A stretch of DNA of 64,000 bases from Microcella putealis (GCF_004216575.1 NZ_SGWW01000002.1:62001-126000), one strand, 5' to 3'; numbered from the stretch's first letter, positions 42,376-51,874 are shown. Numbers and translations: made by a program. Notes: generated by a model not told the origin, from the sequence alone.

Positions 42376-42381
42376 AGCCTA
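42376..42381 (-). promoter_or_regulatory. -10 box TAGGCT for the carboxylase beta gene
   Basis: TAGGCT on the minus strand, 6 bases before the GTG at 42369. Confidence 0.5.
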
Positions 42382-42445
42382 TCCACCGCACTGGGCGGGG
42401 TGCCGTTGGCGCTTCCCCACAAAAACGCTGCCGCCCGCTGTGGGC

Positions 42446-43399
42446 TTATGCCGCGCCCGCCGCGATGGCGGCGATCCCTGCGAGGGTCAGCGCGACGCCG
42501 GCGAGCTGCACCGGCCGCAGCCGCTCGCCGAGCAGGCGCCAGCTGAGCAGTGCCACGACCGCGGGGTAGAGCGAGGCGAGCACCGCGACGACGCTCAGCG
42601 CGCCCGATTGCGCGGCGGTTCCGTAGGCCGCGTTCGCGAGGTAGACGAGCATCCCGATCGCCGCGATGGCGGCGTAATCGCGGGGCCGGATGCGCGTGGG
42701 GGCGAGCGCGGGCATGGCGGGTCGGCCGCGGTGCAGCTGCGCGGCGGCCGTGCGCAGCCGGATGTGGATCCACGCGGAGAACGCGACGATGTAGATGGCG
42801 AGCACGACGACGGCCGAGATGATGAGGGTCGTCGTGAGGTCGGCGGCGGCTCCCCGAGCGAGGCCGACTTGGGAGGTGCCGAAGCCGGCCGCGGCGATCA
42901 GGGCGAGCACGATCGACAGGGTGGCTCCCCGCCGTCGGGTGTCGGCGACGTACGCGTAGTCGCCCGCGGCGGGCGGTCGCTGGCGCTCCAGCTCGGGCCC
43001 GGTCGCGAGCACGCTGCCGATCACGGCGAGCGCGAGCCCCGCGCCGAGGAGGGGGCCGACGGCGTCGCCGGAGGCGAGTCCCACCGACACGGGCACGAGC
43101 ACCGACAGTGCCGACACGGGCGCGACGACCCCCATCGTGCCGATCGCGAGACCCCGAAACAGGGCGGCGACGCCGATGGCTTGGGCGACACCGGCGATCG
43201 ACCCCCAGAACACGGCGTCGGCGAGATCGGGCCGGAACGGGTCGACCAGTAGCCGTGCGGCGATCGCGAGTGCCGCCACCACCTGCGAGCCGAGAAGCAC
43301 CACGATGAGCGGCGCGCGCCGCGAGAGGGCACCGCCGAGGTAGTCGCTGATGCCGAGCAGCAGGCTCGACACGAGGGCGAGGAAGGCGAGCCCGGGCAT
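42446..43399 (-). CDS. EamA-family (drug/metabolite) transporter
   Basis: 317 residues with about ten membrane helices arranged as two EamA repeats (residues 5-130 and 155-310). The second repeat ends with LLGERLRPVQLAGVALTLAG, the usual EamA closing motif, and the first opens with an ISDYLGGALSRR segment. It probably exports a metabolite or drug; the substrate is unknown. A CAGACT sequence lies 6 bases before the ATG, close to the leaderless pattern. It is divergent from birA. Confidence 0.88.
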   Translation of the reverse strand: MPGLAFLALVSSLLLGISDYLGGALSRRAPLIVVLLGSQVVAALAIAARLLVDPFRPDLADAVFWGSIAGVAQAIGVAALFRGLAIGTMGVVAPVSALSVLVPVSVGLASGDAVGPLLGAGLALAVIGSVLATGPELERQRPPAAGDYAYVADTRRRGATLSIVLALIAAAGFGTSQVGLARGAAADLTTTLIISAVVVLAIYIVAFSAWIHIRLRTAAAQLHRGRPAMPALAPTRIRPRDYAAIAAIGMLVYLANAAYGTAAQSGALSVVAVLASLYPAVVALLSWRLLGERLRPVQLAGVALTLAGIAAIAAGAA

Positions 43400-43427
43400 C
43401 GCCCCAGTCTGCCTGACCGCGCGCGCC

Positions 43428-43433
43428 TACCCT
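43428..43433 (+). promoter_or_regulatory. birA: -10 box TACCCT for birA
   Basis: TACCCT lies 7 bases before the ATG at 43441. Confidence 0.5.
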
Positions 43434-43440
43434 GGGGAGC

Positions 43441-44220
43441 ATGGCCGACCTCCCCCTTACCCGCGCGCTTGCCCCGAGCCTCGAGTGGGTCGACGCGATC
43501 CCCAGCACGAATTCCTCGCTCGTCGCCCGCGCCGCCGAGCTTGCCGACGGGCAATTGCTCGTCACCGATACCCAGACGGGTGGGCGTGGGCGCCTCGGGC
43601 GTAGCTGGTCGACGGGGCCCGGCCAGGCGCTCGCCGTAAGCGTCTTCATCGCGACCGGTGACGCGCATCCGGTGCCGTCGCCCACGCACCTGGGCTGGTT
43701 GCCGCTGGTGGCGGGGCTCGCGATGACGCGCGCGGCGCGGGCGCTCGGTGTCGCCAGCGCCGGCCTGAAGTGGCCGAACGACGTGCTGGTCGGCGGGCGC
43801 AAACTCAGCGGCATCCTCGCCGAGCTCACGCCGCACGGGGTCGTCGTCGGTAGCGGGTTGAATCTGACGCAGACGACCGAGCAGCTGCCGGTCGCCACGG
43901 CGACCTCGCTGCTCATCGAGGGGGCTCCGGATGCGCGCCGCGCCGACATCGTCGACCGCGCGCTGGCGGCGTGGCTGGCCGAGTGGCTGCCGCTCGTTGC
44001 TCGGTGGCGCGAGCTCGACGACCCTGCTGAGCTGCGGGCCGAGGTTGAGGACGCACTCGACACCCGCGGCCGCGCCGTGAAGGTCGACCGCCCCGGCCGC
44101 GCCCCCCTGCTCGGGGAGGCGGTCGGGCTCGACCCTGCTGGCCTGCTGCTCGTGCGTGATCGTGACTCAGTTCTTACGGCGATTGCGGCGGGAGACGTGA
44201 CGCACCTGCGGTATGAATAA
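43441..44220 (+). CDS. birA: Biotin--[acetyl-CoA-carboxylase] ligase
   Basis: Attaches biotin to the Lys of biotin carrier domains, here most likely the alpha chain at 33018-34841. The 259-residue protein is the short, single-function form without an N-terminal DNA-binding domain. Motifs: DAIPSTNSSL (Ser-Thr-Asn biotin site), TQTGGRGRLGRSW (adenylate-binding loop), LKWPNDVLVGGRKLSGILAE (Lys and Asp for catalysis) and a C-terminal SH3-like domain (GRAVKVDRPGRAPLLGEAVG). The last bases overlap the next frame. Confidence 0.95.
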   Translation: MADLPLTRALAPSLEWVDAIPSTNSSLVARAAELADGQLLVTDTQTGGRGRLGRSWSTGPGQALAVSVFIATGDAHPVPSPTHLGWLPLVAGLAMTRAARALGVASAGLKWPNDVLVGGRKLSGILAELTPHGVVVGSGLNLTQTTEQLPVATATSLLIEGAPDARRADIVDRALAAWLAEWLPLVARWRELDDPAELRAEVEDALDTRGRAVKVDRPGRAPLLGEAVGLDPAGLLLVRDRDSVLTAIAAGDVTHLRYE

Positions 44221-44779
44221 GGACATGACGGGCCCGGTGGACACGACGGGAGTGCAGCGCGCCCCCGAGCAGGTCATCGTGCGCCTGCATCCGCACGCCC
44301 GCCGGGTGTTGCTGCCGAACCTGTTGGTGCCCGTCATTGTGGGCGCCGCCTCGTGGGTGGCTTTCACGGTCGACGAGCTCTGGCAGGTGTTCGCCGTGCT
44401 GGCGGCGGCCGTCGGCCTGCTGCTGCTGTTCTGGGCCGTGCCCATGGTGCGCTGGCTGAATACGCGCTACACCCTGACCACGCGGCGCATGATCATTCAG
44501 CGGGGCCTGCTCGCCCGGCACCGCACTGAGCTGCTGCACAGCCGCGGCTACGACGTGGCCGTGCGCCAGGCGGGCCTGCAGGTGATCTTCCGCAGCGGCG
44601 ACGTGCTCATCAACACGGGGCTCGACCGCCCGGTCATGCTGCGCGACGTGCCGAGCGCGCGCCTCGTGCAGTCGGCGCTGAGCGACCTGATGGAGACCTC
44701 CACGTCGTCGGTCGCGGCGCAGCGCCGCCGCGAGAACACCGAGACCGCCACGGGCAGCTTTCGACGCGACCGGGTGTAG
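44213..44779 (+). CDS. PH-domain-containing membrane protein (bPH2-like)
   Basis: 188 residues. Two membrane helices (about residues 34-50 and 58-78) are followed by a bacterial PH-like domain: WLNTRYTLTTRRMIIQRGLL, then LHSRGYDVAVRQAG, then GDVLINTG. The function of such proteins is unknown. In related actinobacteria this gene sits between birA and purK, as it would here if ugd were removed. The start at 44213 overlaps the birA stop; an ATG at 44225 is an alternative. The C-terminal 35 residues are Ser/Thr/Arg-rich. Confidence 0.85.
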   Translation: MNKDMTGPVDTTGVQRAPEQVIVRLHPHARRVLLPNLLVPVIVGAASWVAFTVDELWQVFAVLAAAVGLLLLFWAVPMVRWLNTRYTLTTRRMIIQRGLLARHRTELLHSRGYDVAVRQAGLQVIFRSGDVLINTGLDRPVMLRDVPSARLVQSALSDLMETSTSSVAAQRRRENTETATGSFRRDRV

Positions 44780-44789
44780 CGGCGACCAC

Positions 44790-44795
44790 TACGCT
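44790..44795 (+). promoter_or_regulatory. -10 box TACGCT for ugd
   Basis: TACGCT lies 6 bases before the GTG at 44802. Confidence 0.5.
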
Positions 44796-44801
44796 CGTGG
44801 C

Positions 44802-46100
44802 GTGAAGATTTCCGTCATCGGATGCGGATACCTGGGCGCGGTGCACGCGGCGGGCATGGCCGAGCTCGGTCACACGGTCGTTGGCGTGGATATCGACGCG
44901 CAGAAGATTGCCGCACTCACCAGTGGTCGAGCGCCTTTTTTCGAGCCGGGTGTGGATGGCCTCCTGCAGTCGCGTTCTGACCGACTGCGCTTCACCACGG
45001 ACATCAGCGAGGTGGCCGACGCCGAGGTGCACTTCATCGCTGTCGGCACACCGCAGGCAGAAGGCGGAGCTGCCGCCGACATGCGCTTCGTCGACGCAGC
45101 GTTCGCGTCCCTGGTGCCGCATCTTCGTCCGGGAGCGCTCGTTGTTGGCAAGTCGACGGTTCCCGTCGGTACGGCCGCTGCGATTGCGCCGCAGGTAGAG
45201 GCAGCGGGTGCGTCACTCGCCTGGAACCCTGAGTTCTTGCGAGAGGGCTTTGCGGTCGCAGACACCCTGACCCCCGACCGCCTGGTGTACGGGGTGAGGG
45301 CGGGCGACGACGCGTCCGTCGCGCTTCTCGATCGGGTGTACTCAACGACTCTTGCCTCAGGTACTCCTCGCATCGTCACCGACTTTGCGACGGCCGAGCT
45401 CGTTAAGGTGAGCGCGAATGCCTTTCTCGCGACCAAGATTTCTTTCATCAACGCGATGGCAGAAATTGCCGAGGTCACCGGCGCCGACGTGACCACCCTC
45501 GCGGACGCCATCGGTCACGACACTCGGATCGGCCGGCGGTTTTTGAACGCGGGTGTTGGTTTCGGCGGTGGTTGCCTACCGAAGGACATCAGGGCATTTC
45601 AGGCGCGTGCCGACGAGTTAGGTGTCGGGCACGCCCTGGAGTTCTTGGATCACGTTGACCAGATCAATCAGCGTCGACGCGCGCGTGTCGTCGAGCTCGC
45701 GTTGGCTGCGCTGGATGATCAGGGTTCACGAGACGCGACGGTCGCTGTTCTGGGACTCGCCTTCAAGCCGAACTCTGACGACGTGCGCGATTCCCCAGCG
45801 GTGGATGTCGCGGTCGCCCTAGCGCGCGAAGGGGTGCGCGTCGTGGCGACTGACCCTCAAGCGCAACGCAGTGCCGCACGCAAGGCGCCCGCGGTGACTA
45901 TTGCCCCGACGGTTGAAGAAGCGATCAATGCGGCATCAGTGGTGCTGGTGCTGACAGAGTGGCCCGAATATCGGGATCTCGACCCGGCGGCTCTCGCGCC
46001 ACTCACACCGGCCCGCGTGGTCATCGACGGTCGAAACTGCCTCGATGCAGACAAGTGGCGCGCTGCGGGGTGGACCTATCGAGGGTTGGGGCGTTCCTAA
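44802..46100 (+). CDS. ugd: UDP-glucose 6-dehydrogenase
   Basis: Oxidises UDP-glucose twice with NAD to UDP-glucuronate, a precursor of acidic surface polysaccharides. 432 residues: NAD-binding domain KISVIGCGYLGAVHAAGMAE, central EFLREGFAVADTLTPDR and catalytic Cys258 in GVGFGGGCLPKD. The C-terminal UDP-binding domain has VLGLAFKPNSDDVRDSPA. Third codon positions are clearly less G+C-rich than in purK and purE, and it interrupts the common PH-protein/purK order, so it may have been inserted here. It has its own TACGCT box. The product would feed the glycan locus that starts at about 47774. Confidence 0.95.
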   Translation: MKISVIGCGYLGAVHAAGMAELGHTVVGVDIDAQKIAALTSGRAPFFEPGVDGLLQSRSDRLRFTTDISEVADAEVHFIAVGTPQAEGGAAADMRFVDAAFASLVPHLRPGALVVGKSTVPVGTAAAIAPQVEAAGASLAWNPEFLREGFAVADTLTPDRLVYGVRAGDDASVALLDRVYSTTLASGTPRIVTDFATAELVKVSANAFLATKISFINAMAEIAEVTGADVTTLADAIGHDTRIGRRFLNAGVGFGGGCLPKDIRAFQARADELGVGHALEFLDHVDQINQRRRARVVELALAALDDQGSRDATVAVLGLAFKPNSDDVRDSPAVDVAVALAREGVRVVATDPQAQRSAARKAPAVTIAPTVEEAINAASVVLVLTEWPEYRDLDPAALAPLTPARVVIDGRNCLDADKWRAAGWTYRGLGRS

Positions 46101-46149
46101 TGGTCCCCATTCCACCTCTGGATGAGATTCATGATCGAAGGAGTATCTG

Positions 46150-47250
46150 ATGCCCGTCGTCGGAGTGATCGGGGGCGGCCAGCTCGCCCGCATGATGGTG
46201 CCGCCGGCCGTCGCGCTCGGCATCGAGATTCGTGTGCTCGCCGAGCAGGAGGGCTCGTCGGCGCGGCTCGCTGCCACGCAGGTCGGTGACTACCGCGACC
46301 TCGACACGGTGCGCGCCTTCGCGGCGGGTTGCGACGTCATCACCTTCGATCACGAGCACGTGCCACAGGAGGTGCTGCGCACCCTCGTCGCCGACGGTGT
46401 CAGTGTGCAGCCCGGCCCCGACGCCTTGCTCGCCGCGCAAGACAAGCTGCACATGCGCGAGCGGCTGAGCGCCATGGGCGTGCCCGTGCCGGCGTGGGCG
46501 CGCGTGACGACGCGGGAGGAGCTCTCGGCGTTTCTTGCCGACAATGGCGGGCGCGCGGTCGTCAAGACCCCGCGCGGCGGCTACGACGGCAAGGGCGTGC
46601 GCGTGGTCGATGCCGCCGACGCGGCGGACGACTGGCTCGCCGATGGGCCGGTGCTCGCCGAGCAGCTCGTTGACTTTCGGCGTGAGCTCGCGCAGCTGGT
46701 CGCTCGTCGACCGTCGGGTGAGCTGCGTGCCTGGCCGCTTGTCGAGACGGTGCAGAAGGGGGGAGTGTGCGCCGAGGTGGTCGCGCCCGCCCCCCGTGCC
46801 TCTGACGCCGTCGAGCGTCGCGCCGCCGAGGTCGCGACGACGATCGCGCACGGCCTGGGCGTGACCGGCGTGCTCGCGGTCGAGATGTTCGAAACTCCCG
46901 ACGGCCACGTGCTGGTGAATGAGCTCGCGATGCGCCCGCACAACAGCGGCCACTTCTCGATCGACGCGGCGGTCACCAGCCAGTTCGAGCAGCACCTGCG
47001 GGCCGTGCTCGACTGGCCACTCGGCGACACCGAGCTGATCGCCCCGCACGCGGTCATGATCAACGTCTTCGGCGGCCTCACCGACGGCCAGATCGCGCAG
47101 GCGCTCGGGCACCAGCCGGCCGCGAAGGTGCACGCCTACGGTAAGTCGCCGCGCCCGGGTCGCAAGGCCGGGCACGTGACGGCGTTCGGCGACGACCTTG
47201 ACGACGTCGCATACCGCGCGCGCGCCGCCGCCGCCCACTTCGACGCCTGA
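46150..47250 (+). CDS. purK: 5-(carboxyamino)imidazole ribonucleotide synthase
   Basis: ATP-dependent carboxylation of AIR to N5-CAIR in purine synthesis. 366 residues: N-terminal [24 protein letters not shown]-grasp region [17 protein letters not shown], and the metal site [20 protein letters not shown], which is followed by the family motif NSGHFSIDA. The Shine-Dalgarno AAGGAG at 46138-46143 fixes the ATG at 46150. purE follows after 17 bases. Confidence 0.97.
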   Translation: MPVVGVIGGGQLARMMVPPAVALGIEIRVLAEQEGSSARLAATQVGDYRDLDTVRAFAAGCDVITFDHEHVPQEVLRTLVADGVSVQPGPDALLAAQDKLHMRERLSAMGVPVPAWARVTTREELSAFLADNGGRAVVKTPRGGYDGKGVRVVDAADAADDWLADGPVLAEQLVDFRRELAQLVARRPSGELRAWPLVETVQKGGVCAEVVAPAPRASDAVERRAAEVATTIAHGLGVTGVLAVEMFETPDGHVLVNELAMRPHNSGHFSIDAAVTSQFEQHLRAVLDWPLGDTELIAPHAVMINVFGGLTDGQIAQALGHQPAAKVHAYGKSPRPGRKAGHVTAFGDDLDDVAYRARAAAAHFDA

Positions 47251-47254
47251 CGGG

Positions 47255-47260
47255 TAGCCT
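47255..47260 (+). promoter_or_regulatory. purE: Possible -10 box TAGCCT for purE
   Basis: TAGCCT lies 7 bases before the purE GTG and only 4 bases after the purK stop. An additional leaderless purE transcript is possible even though purK and purE look like one operon. Confidence 0.4.
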
Positions 47261-47267
47261 GAACCGC

Positions 47268-47777
47268 GTGCCTCAGCATCTCGTCTCTGTCGTCATGGGC
47301 TCCGACTCCGACTGGTCGGTGATGGGCGACGCCGTTGCCGCGCTTGACGAGTTCGGCATCGAGTGCGAGGTCGAGGTGCTCTCGGCCCACCGCACCCCCG
47401 ACCGCATGATCGCCTACGGGCGCGAGGCGGCGAGCCGCGGCATTCGCGCGATCATCGCCGGCGCCGGCGGGGCCGCCCACCTTCCCGGCATGATCGCCTC
47501 CGTCACGACGCTTCCCGTGATCGGCGTGCCCGTGCCGCTGAAGTACCTCGACGGCATGGATTCGCTGCTCAGCATCGTGCAGATGCCGGCCGGCATCCCC
47601 GTCGCGACGGTGTCGATCGGGGGCGCGCGCAATGCCGGAATTCTGGCCGCGCGCATCCTGGGGTCGTCCGAGCCGGCGATCGCCCAGAAATTGGATGCTT
47701 TTGCCCACTCCCTCGAGGCGATGGTCGCCGACAAGAACGCGGCTCTGAAGGCGACGGCCGCCCGGCGCGAGCGGTGA
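47268..47777 (+). CDS. purE: N5-carboxyaminoimidazole ribonucleotide mutase
   Basis: Moves the carboxyl group of N5-CAIR to give CAIR, the step after PurK. 169 residues of class I Pur[13 protein letters not shown] (CO2/phosphate site), [10 protein letters not shown] with the catalytic His, and [17 protein letters not shown]. Starts with GTG at 47268. The stop overlaps the GTG of the LCP gene (GTGA), so the cell-wall ligase is coupled to purine synthesis genes. Confidence 0.97.
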   Translation: MPQHLVSVVMGSDSDWSVMGDAVAALDEFGIECEVEVLSAHRTPDRMIAYGREAASRGIRAIIAGAGGAAHLPGMIASVTTLPVIGVPVPLKYLDGMDSLLSIVQMPAGIPVATVSIGGARNAGILAARILGSSEPAIAQKLDAFAHSLEAMVADKNAALKATAARRER

Positions 47778-49093
47778 GCCTCACCTCGCCGATTCGGCAC
47801 CCCGACACCCGCCAGCCGGAGCTGATGTCTCGCCGCGGCTGGTGGCTCGTCGGGCTGAATGTCTTGCTGCCCGGCTCGGCGCAGATTCTGGCCGGCAACC
47901 GGCGGCTCGGGCGCTTCGCGCTGGGGGCCACCCTCATTCTGTGGGCGACGATGGCGCTGGCCGCCGTGCTCTTCTTCCTCAACCGGGGCTTCGCGCTGTC
48001 GCTCATCACGAATGTGTGGGTGCTGTGGCTGCTGCAGGCCGCGCTGCTGTTCTACGCGGTGCTGTGGCTCTCGACGACCCTGAACGCCCTCGTCTTGGTT
48101 CGACTCGTGAAGACGCCCGGGCGCACGCGCGCGGGCCTTTTGGCGTTTACCGCGGTCACCCTGGCCGTCAGCGTGGGCGGCACCTCGTACGCGGCCTACC
48201 TCACGGGCGTCGGTCGCGACACGCTCGGCTCGGTCTTCGCCGGTGGTGGCTACGTCGCTCCGATCGACGGACGGTACACGGTGCTGTTGCTCGGCGGCGA
48301 CGCGGGGCCCGATCGCCTGGGCCTGCGCCCCGACTCCATCACGCTGGCGAGCATCGACGCCGACAGCGGCGCCGTCACGATGATCGGGATTCCCCGCAAT
48401 TTGTACAACGCACCGTTCCCCGCCGACTCGCCGCTCGCATCCGAATGGCCGAACGGCTACGACTGCGGCGACGACTGTCTCATCAGCTACATCTACCCGT
48501 GGGCCGAAGAGCGCCCCGAGCTTTACCCCGAGGCCGAGCTCGCCGGCTCGACTCCCGGCATCGAAGCCACCCGCGACGCTGTCGAAGGGGTCACGGGTCT
48601 CGAGGTGCAGTTCGTCGTATTGATCGACCTCGGCGGGTTCCAGTCGCTCATCGATGCGATGGGGGGTGTCGTCGTCGACGCCGAACCCATGCAGCTTGGC
48701 ATCAACGGCGGCCCCGTGGTCGGCGAGATCGTCGCCGGTGAGCAGCGCATGGATGGCGGCACCGCCCTCTGGTACGCCCGCAACCGCTACAACCTCACCG
48801 ACTTTGATCGCATGGCGCACCAGCGGCAGATTCAAGAGGCGATGCTGCGGCAGTTCGACCCACTGACCGTCTTCACCCGCTTCGAGGCGATCGCCGAAGC
48901 CAGTACGCAGACCGTGCGCACCGACCTGCCGCAGTCGATGATCGGGGTTCTCGCCGACCTTGCGGTGAAGTCGCGTGAGCTGCCGATTACCGACGTCGAG
49001 CTCGTGCCGCCGACCGTCGACAACGTGAACCCCGACTACGGGATGGTGCGCGAGATGGTCGCGGCCGCGGTGGCGCCGCCGAGCGACGAATAG
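47774..49093 (+). CDS. LytR-CpsA-Psr (LCP) family cell-wall glycopolymer ligase
   Basis: Transfers lipid-linked glycopolymer onto peptidoglycan outside the membrane. 439 residues. About four membrane helices (residues 28-130), more than the single helix of many LCP proteins, precede the extracellular catalytic domain. That domain has [20 protein letters not shown], then [20 protein letters not shown] with Arg and Asp for pyrophosphate and metal, and later [20 protein letters not shown], followed by RQ. Two Cys in YDCGDDCLI may form a disulphide. The GTG at 47774 overlaps the purE stop. It sits at the left edge of the polysaccharide region and could attach its product to the wall. Confidence 0.93.
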   Translation: MSLTSPIRHPDTRQPELMSRRGWWLVGLNVLLPGSAQILAGNRRLGRFALGATLILWATMALAAVLFFLNRGFALSLITNVWVLWLLQAALLFYAVLWLSTTLNALVLVRLVKTPGRTRAGLLAFTAVTLAVSVGGTSYAAYLTGVGRDTLGSVFAGGGYVAPIDGRYTVLLLGGDAGPDRLGLRPDSITLASIDADSGAVTMIGIPRNLYNAPFPADSPLASEWPNGYDCGDDCLISYIYPWAEERPELYPEAELAGSTPGIEATRDAVEGVTGLEVQFVVLIDLGGFQSLIDAMGGVVVDAEPMQLGINGGPVVGEIVAGEQRMDGGTALWYARNRYNLTDFDRMAHQRQIQEAMLRQFDPLTVFTRFEAIAEASTQTVRTDLPQSMIGVLADLAVKSRELPITDVELVPPTVDNVNPDYGMVREMVAAAVAPPSDE

Positions 49094-49120
49094 CGCTGCC
49101 GAGCGACGGGCCCCGTGACC

Positions 49121-50257
49121 CTAGAGGTCGGCGTGTAGCTGCCAGGTCTTTTCCGCGGCGTCGCGCCAGGTGAAGGCGCGCGCTCGGTCCTGGCCGACAA
49201 CTCCCAGTTCGCGGCGCGCGTCGGCGTCGTCGACGAGCCGGGTGAGCGCGTGAGCGAGCGCGTCGGGAAGGTGGGCGATCGAATCGACGGCGACGAGCAT
49301 GCCGCTGTCGCCGATCGTTTCGCGCAGCGCCGCCTGGTCGGTGTGCACGAGCGGGGTGCCGAGGCTCATCGCCTCGAGGGCCGCCGTGACGAAGCTGTCG
49401 GCGAGCAGGGGCGCGATGGCCACGGTGGCTCGCCCCAAGACGACGGCACGCTCTTCCGCCGTCAAGCCGGCGCGCACGCGCACGCGCTCGCGACGGCGCT
49501 CGTCGTCACCGATGGCGTCGGCGAGCGCGGCGGCGGAGCCTGAGTCGGTCATTACGACGAGCGGCAGCTCGGGGCCACCCGGCAGCTCGAGCGCGTCGAG
49601 GATCGTGGGCAGGCCACTGCGCGTATCAAGCACGCCGGCGAGGGCGATGTAGTCGTTCGGCAGCGTGAGGCGTGACGCGATGTCGTCAGCGTCAGCCGGA
49701 ACGTGGAACGCTTCGCCCACGGCACCGGGGATGACGCGGATGCGATCGCCGAACGACAGGATGTCGTCGAGTTCGTTGGCCACGGCGTGGGTCGGCACAA
49801 CGACCGCGTCAGCGTACTTGTGCGCGCGCCGCACCATCGCGCGGTGCCAGGCGACGCCGCGACTCGTGAGCACCTCGGGGTGCGACCACGCCGCCGTGTC
49901 GTGAATCGTCACGATCGTCTGCTCGTCGGGGTTCTCAAGCCGGTCGTGACGGTAGAGCGGCGCGAGCAGGCTGGGCGCGTGCACCGGCCCTGTTCCCGGC
50001 AGCCGGCTGAAGCCGTGCTGCCACGCGGCCGCGAGCTGGCGCCGGTCGAGCGCGCTCTTGTCGAGCCGGTCGAGGCCCGGCAGGCGCTCGGCGATGACGT
50101 CGTAGTCGGAGTCGGGGAGCGACGGCGTGAAGCCGCGCACGACGCATCCGCGTGGCGCGGTCGCAATCAGCGAGCGGGTGAGGTCGAGGGCGTGCAGCGC
50201 GACCCCGGTCACCACCGGTGCGCTCACGCCGTCGAGGACGACGCGCAGCGCGATCAT
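49121..50257 (-). CDS. Glycosyltransferase, GT4 family
   Basis: 378 residues of GT-B type. The N-terminal domain starts RVVLDGVSAPVVTGVALHAL and includes TIVTIHDTAAWSHPEVLTSR. The donor-binding C-terminal domain has YIALAGVLDTRSGLPTILDA, then APLLADSFVTAALEAMSLGT with the Glu of the E-x7-E motif region, and DSGMLV. The sugar is unknown; neighbours suggest a dTDP-rhamnose-containing glycan. The ATG at 50257 is used; a longer frame to 50290 adds an unlikely leader. It ends 27 bases from the convergent LCP gene. Confidence 0.85.
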   Translation of the reverse strand: MIALRVVLDGVSAPVVTGVALHALDLTRSLIATAPRGCVVRGFTPSLPDSDYDVIAERLPGLDRLDKSALDRRQLAAAWQHGFSRLPGTGPVHAPSLLAPLYRHDRLENPDEQTIVTIHDTAAWSHPEVLTSRGVAWHRAMVRRAHKYADAVVVPTHAVANELDDILSFGDRIRVIPGAVGEAFHVPADADDIASRLTLPNDYIALAGVLDTRSGLPTILDALELPGGPELPLVVMTDSGSAAALADAIGDDERRRERVRVRAGLTAEERAVVLGRATVAIAPLLADSFVTAALEAMSLGTPLVHTDQAALRETIGDSGMLVAVDSIAHLPDALAHALTRLVDDADARRELGVVGQDRARAFTWRDAAEKTWQLHADL

Positions 50258-50318
50258 GCGGCGAAGAGGATGCTCGGGGTCACCGCACAAGGATAGCGAT
50301 GGCCCGATGGGCGCGCCC

Positions 50319-50324
50319 TAGGCT
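50319..50324 (+). promoter_or_regulatory. rfbC: -10 box TAGGCT for rfbC
   Basis: TAGGCT lies 7 bases before the ATG at 50332. Confidence 0.5.
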
Positions 50325-50331
50325 TGTCACC

Positions 50332-50952
50332 ATGCAGATTCGCGAGCTCTCCATTGCCGGTGCCTTCGAGGTCACCCCTCGCCAGTTCCCCGACGACCGG
50401 GGCGTTTTCTGGGAGTGGTACCGCTTCGACGCGCTGGCGGAGGCGGTCGGCCACCCGATCGAGCTGAAGCAGGGCAACGGCTCGGTGTCGAAGCGGGGCG
50501 TGGTGCGGGGAATCCACTTTGCGGACGTGCCGCCGAGTCAGGCGAAGTACGTGCAGGTGCTGTCTGGCGCGATTCTTGACTACGTCATCGACATTCGGGT
50601 GGGTTCGCCGACGTTCGGCGAGTGGGAGGCCGTGCGGCTCGACACCGTCGACCGGCGCGCCCTCTATATTGCCGAGGGCCTCGGCCACGCCTTCGTCGCC
50701 CTGGAGGACAACACGACCGTCACCTACCTCGTGACCGAGACGTTCTCGCCCACGCGTGAACACGGCATCACGCCGGTCGACGAGACCGTCGGGCTTGAGT
50801 TCCCGACCGACATCGGCGAGATCCTCCTGTCGCCGAAAGACACCGACGCTCCGACGCTCGCCGAGGCCGAGCGCAACGGGCTCTTGCCGAGCTACGAGGC
50901 GGCGACCGCGTTCACCGCGTCGCTCGACGAGCGGTGGCGCGCCGCGCGATAG
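50332..50952 (+). CDS. rfbC: dTDP-4-dehydrorhamnose 3,5-epimerase
   Basis: Third step of dTDP-L-rhamnose synthesis. 206 residues: FPDDRGVFWEWYR, substrate site NGSVSKRGVVRGIHFADVPP with the catalytic His, then QAKYVQVLSGAILDYVIDIR, and YIAEGLGHAFVALED. The other rhamnose genes rfbD, rfbB and rfbA lie at 52890-55724. The last 41 bases overlap the convergent glycosyltransferase gene. Confidence 0.95.
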   Translation: MQIRELSIAGAFEVTPRQFPDDRGVFWEWYRFDALAEAVGHPIELKQGNGSVSKRGVVRGIHFADVPPSQAKYVQVLSGAILDYVIDIRVGSPTFGEWEAVRLDTVDRRALYIAEGLGHAFVALEDNTTVTYLVTETFSPTREHGITPVDETVGLEFPTDIGEILLSPKDTDAPTLAEAERNGLLPSYEAATAFTASLDERWRAAR

Positions 50953-51808
50953 CCGAGCGGATATCGAGGCCGATCCCGAGCATCCCGCGAATCGGGGCGA
51001 GAACGCGCCCCGGGTACTTCTGCGCCAGAAATCTCTTCGCGCTGTCGTGATGCGCCTGAATCATGCGGGCCGACTCGTCACCCGAGGTGGAGTGCGCGCC
51101 CGTGTGGGTGACCACCGCGTCGGGCACGAAGCGGTTGACGTAGCCCGCGCGGCCCAGCCGGAAGCCCAGGTCGACGTCTTCGAAGTACATGAAGTAGCCC
51201 TCGTCGAAGCCGCCGACCTCGTCGAAGGCGGCGCGGCGAACGAGCACGCACGAGCCCGACAGCCAGCCCACGTCGGCCGTGCCGTCGCTCGCGCGGCGAG
51301 TGCCGAGGTAGCGCGCCGACCAGGGGTTGGACGGCCAGACACGGCCGAACACGGCGTGGCCGACACCCGTGCGCAGAGAGGGCACCGAGCGTGCTGAGGG
51401 GTACAGCGCGCCGTCCCCGCCGAGCACGGTCGGCCCGGCGCTGCCCACGCGCTCGTTCGCGCGAGCGGCGGCGAGAAGCGCATCGACCGCTCCGGCGCCG
51501 AGCACAACGTCGGGGTTGCTGACGAGTACCCATTCGACCGATGCGGGCAGAGTTCGCACGGCCGTGTTGATGGCGCCGCCGTAGCCAGGGTTCGCCTCGA
51601 GGGCGACATAGTCGGCCCCCGCCCCAGCGGCGAGGCGACGAGCGTCGCCGACGGCGGGAGCGTTGTCGACGATCACGACGCTGACGGGCTCGCTGACGGA
51701 GCCGGCAATCGAGTCGAGGAACGCGGGCAGAACCGCGTCGGAGCGGTACGCGACCGTCACGATGGCGACCGTCGCCGCGTTCCCCTGCCCGTTTTGCGCC
51801 GCTCCCAT
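50912..51808 (-). CDS. Glycosyltransferase family 2, rhamnosyltransferase-like
   Basis: 298 residues of GT-A type. The N-terminal VAIVTVAYRSDAVLPAFLDS is followed by ANPGYGGAINTAV, then LVSNPDVVLGAGAVDAL (D-x-D-like metal site, NPD). The C-terminal half has GWLSGSCVLVRRAAFDEVGG and FDEGYFMYFEDVDLGFRLGR, the signature of WbbL-type rhamnosyltransferases. WbbL in mycobacteria adds rhamnose to the lipid-linked GlcNAc that starts arabinogalactan. Here it fits the rhamnose supply genes. It overlaps rfbC by 41 bases tail to tail; a TAGCAT lies 9 bases before its ATG. Confidence 0.9.
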   Translation of the reverse strand: MGAAQNGQGNAATVAIVTVAYRSDAVLPAFLDSIAGSVSEPVSVVIVDNAPAVGDARRLAAGAGADYVALEANPGYGGAINTAVRTLPASVEWVLVSNPDVVLGAGAVDALLAAARANERVGSAGPTVLGGDGALYPSARSVPSLRTGVGHAVFGRVWPSNPWSARYLGTRRASDGTADVGWLSGSCVLVRRAAFDEVGGFDEGYFMYFEDVDLGFRLGRAGYVNRFVPDAVVTHTGAHSTSGDESARMIQAHHDSAKRFLAQKYPGRVLAPIRGMLGIGLDIRSAIARRATARRATR

Positions 51809-51862
51809 CGTGCCGCCATGCTACTCGGCATGTGCCCATCGCTCCGTCGCCGTGAGAGCTTC

Positions 51863-51868
51863 TAGGCT
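51863..51868 (+). promoter_or_regulatory. -10 box TAGGCT for the GT2 gene at 51875
   Basis: TAGGCT lies 6 bases before the ATG at 51875. Confidence 0.5.
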
Positions 51869-51874
51869 GGGCCC

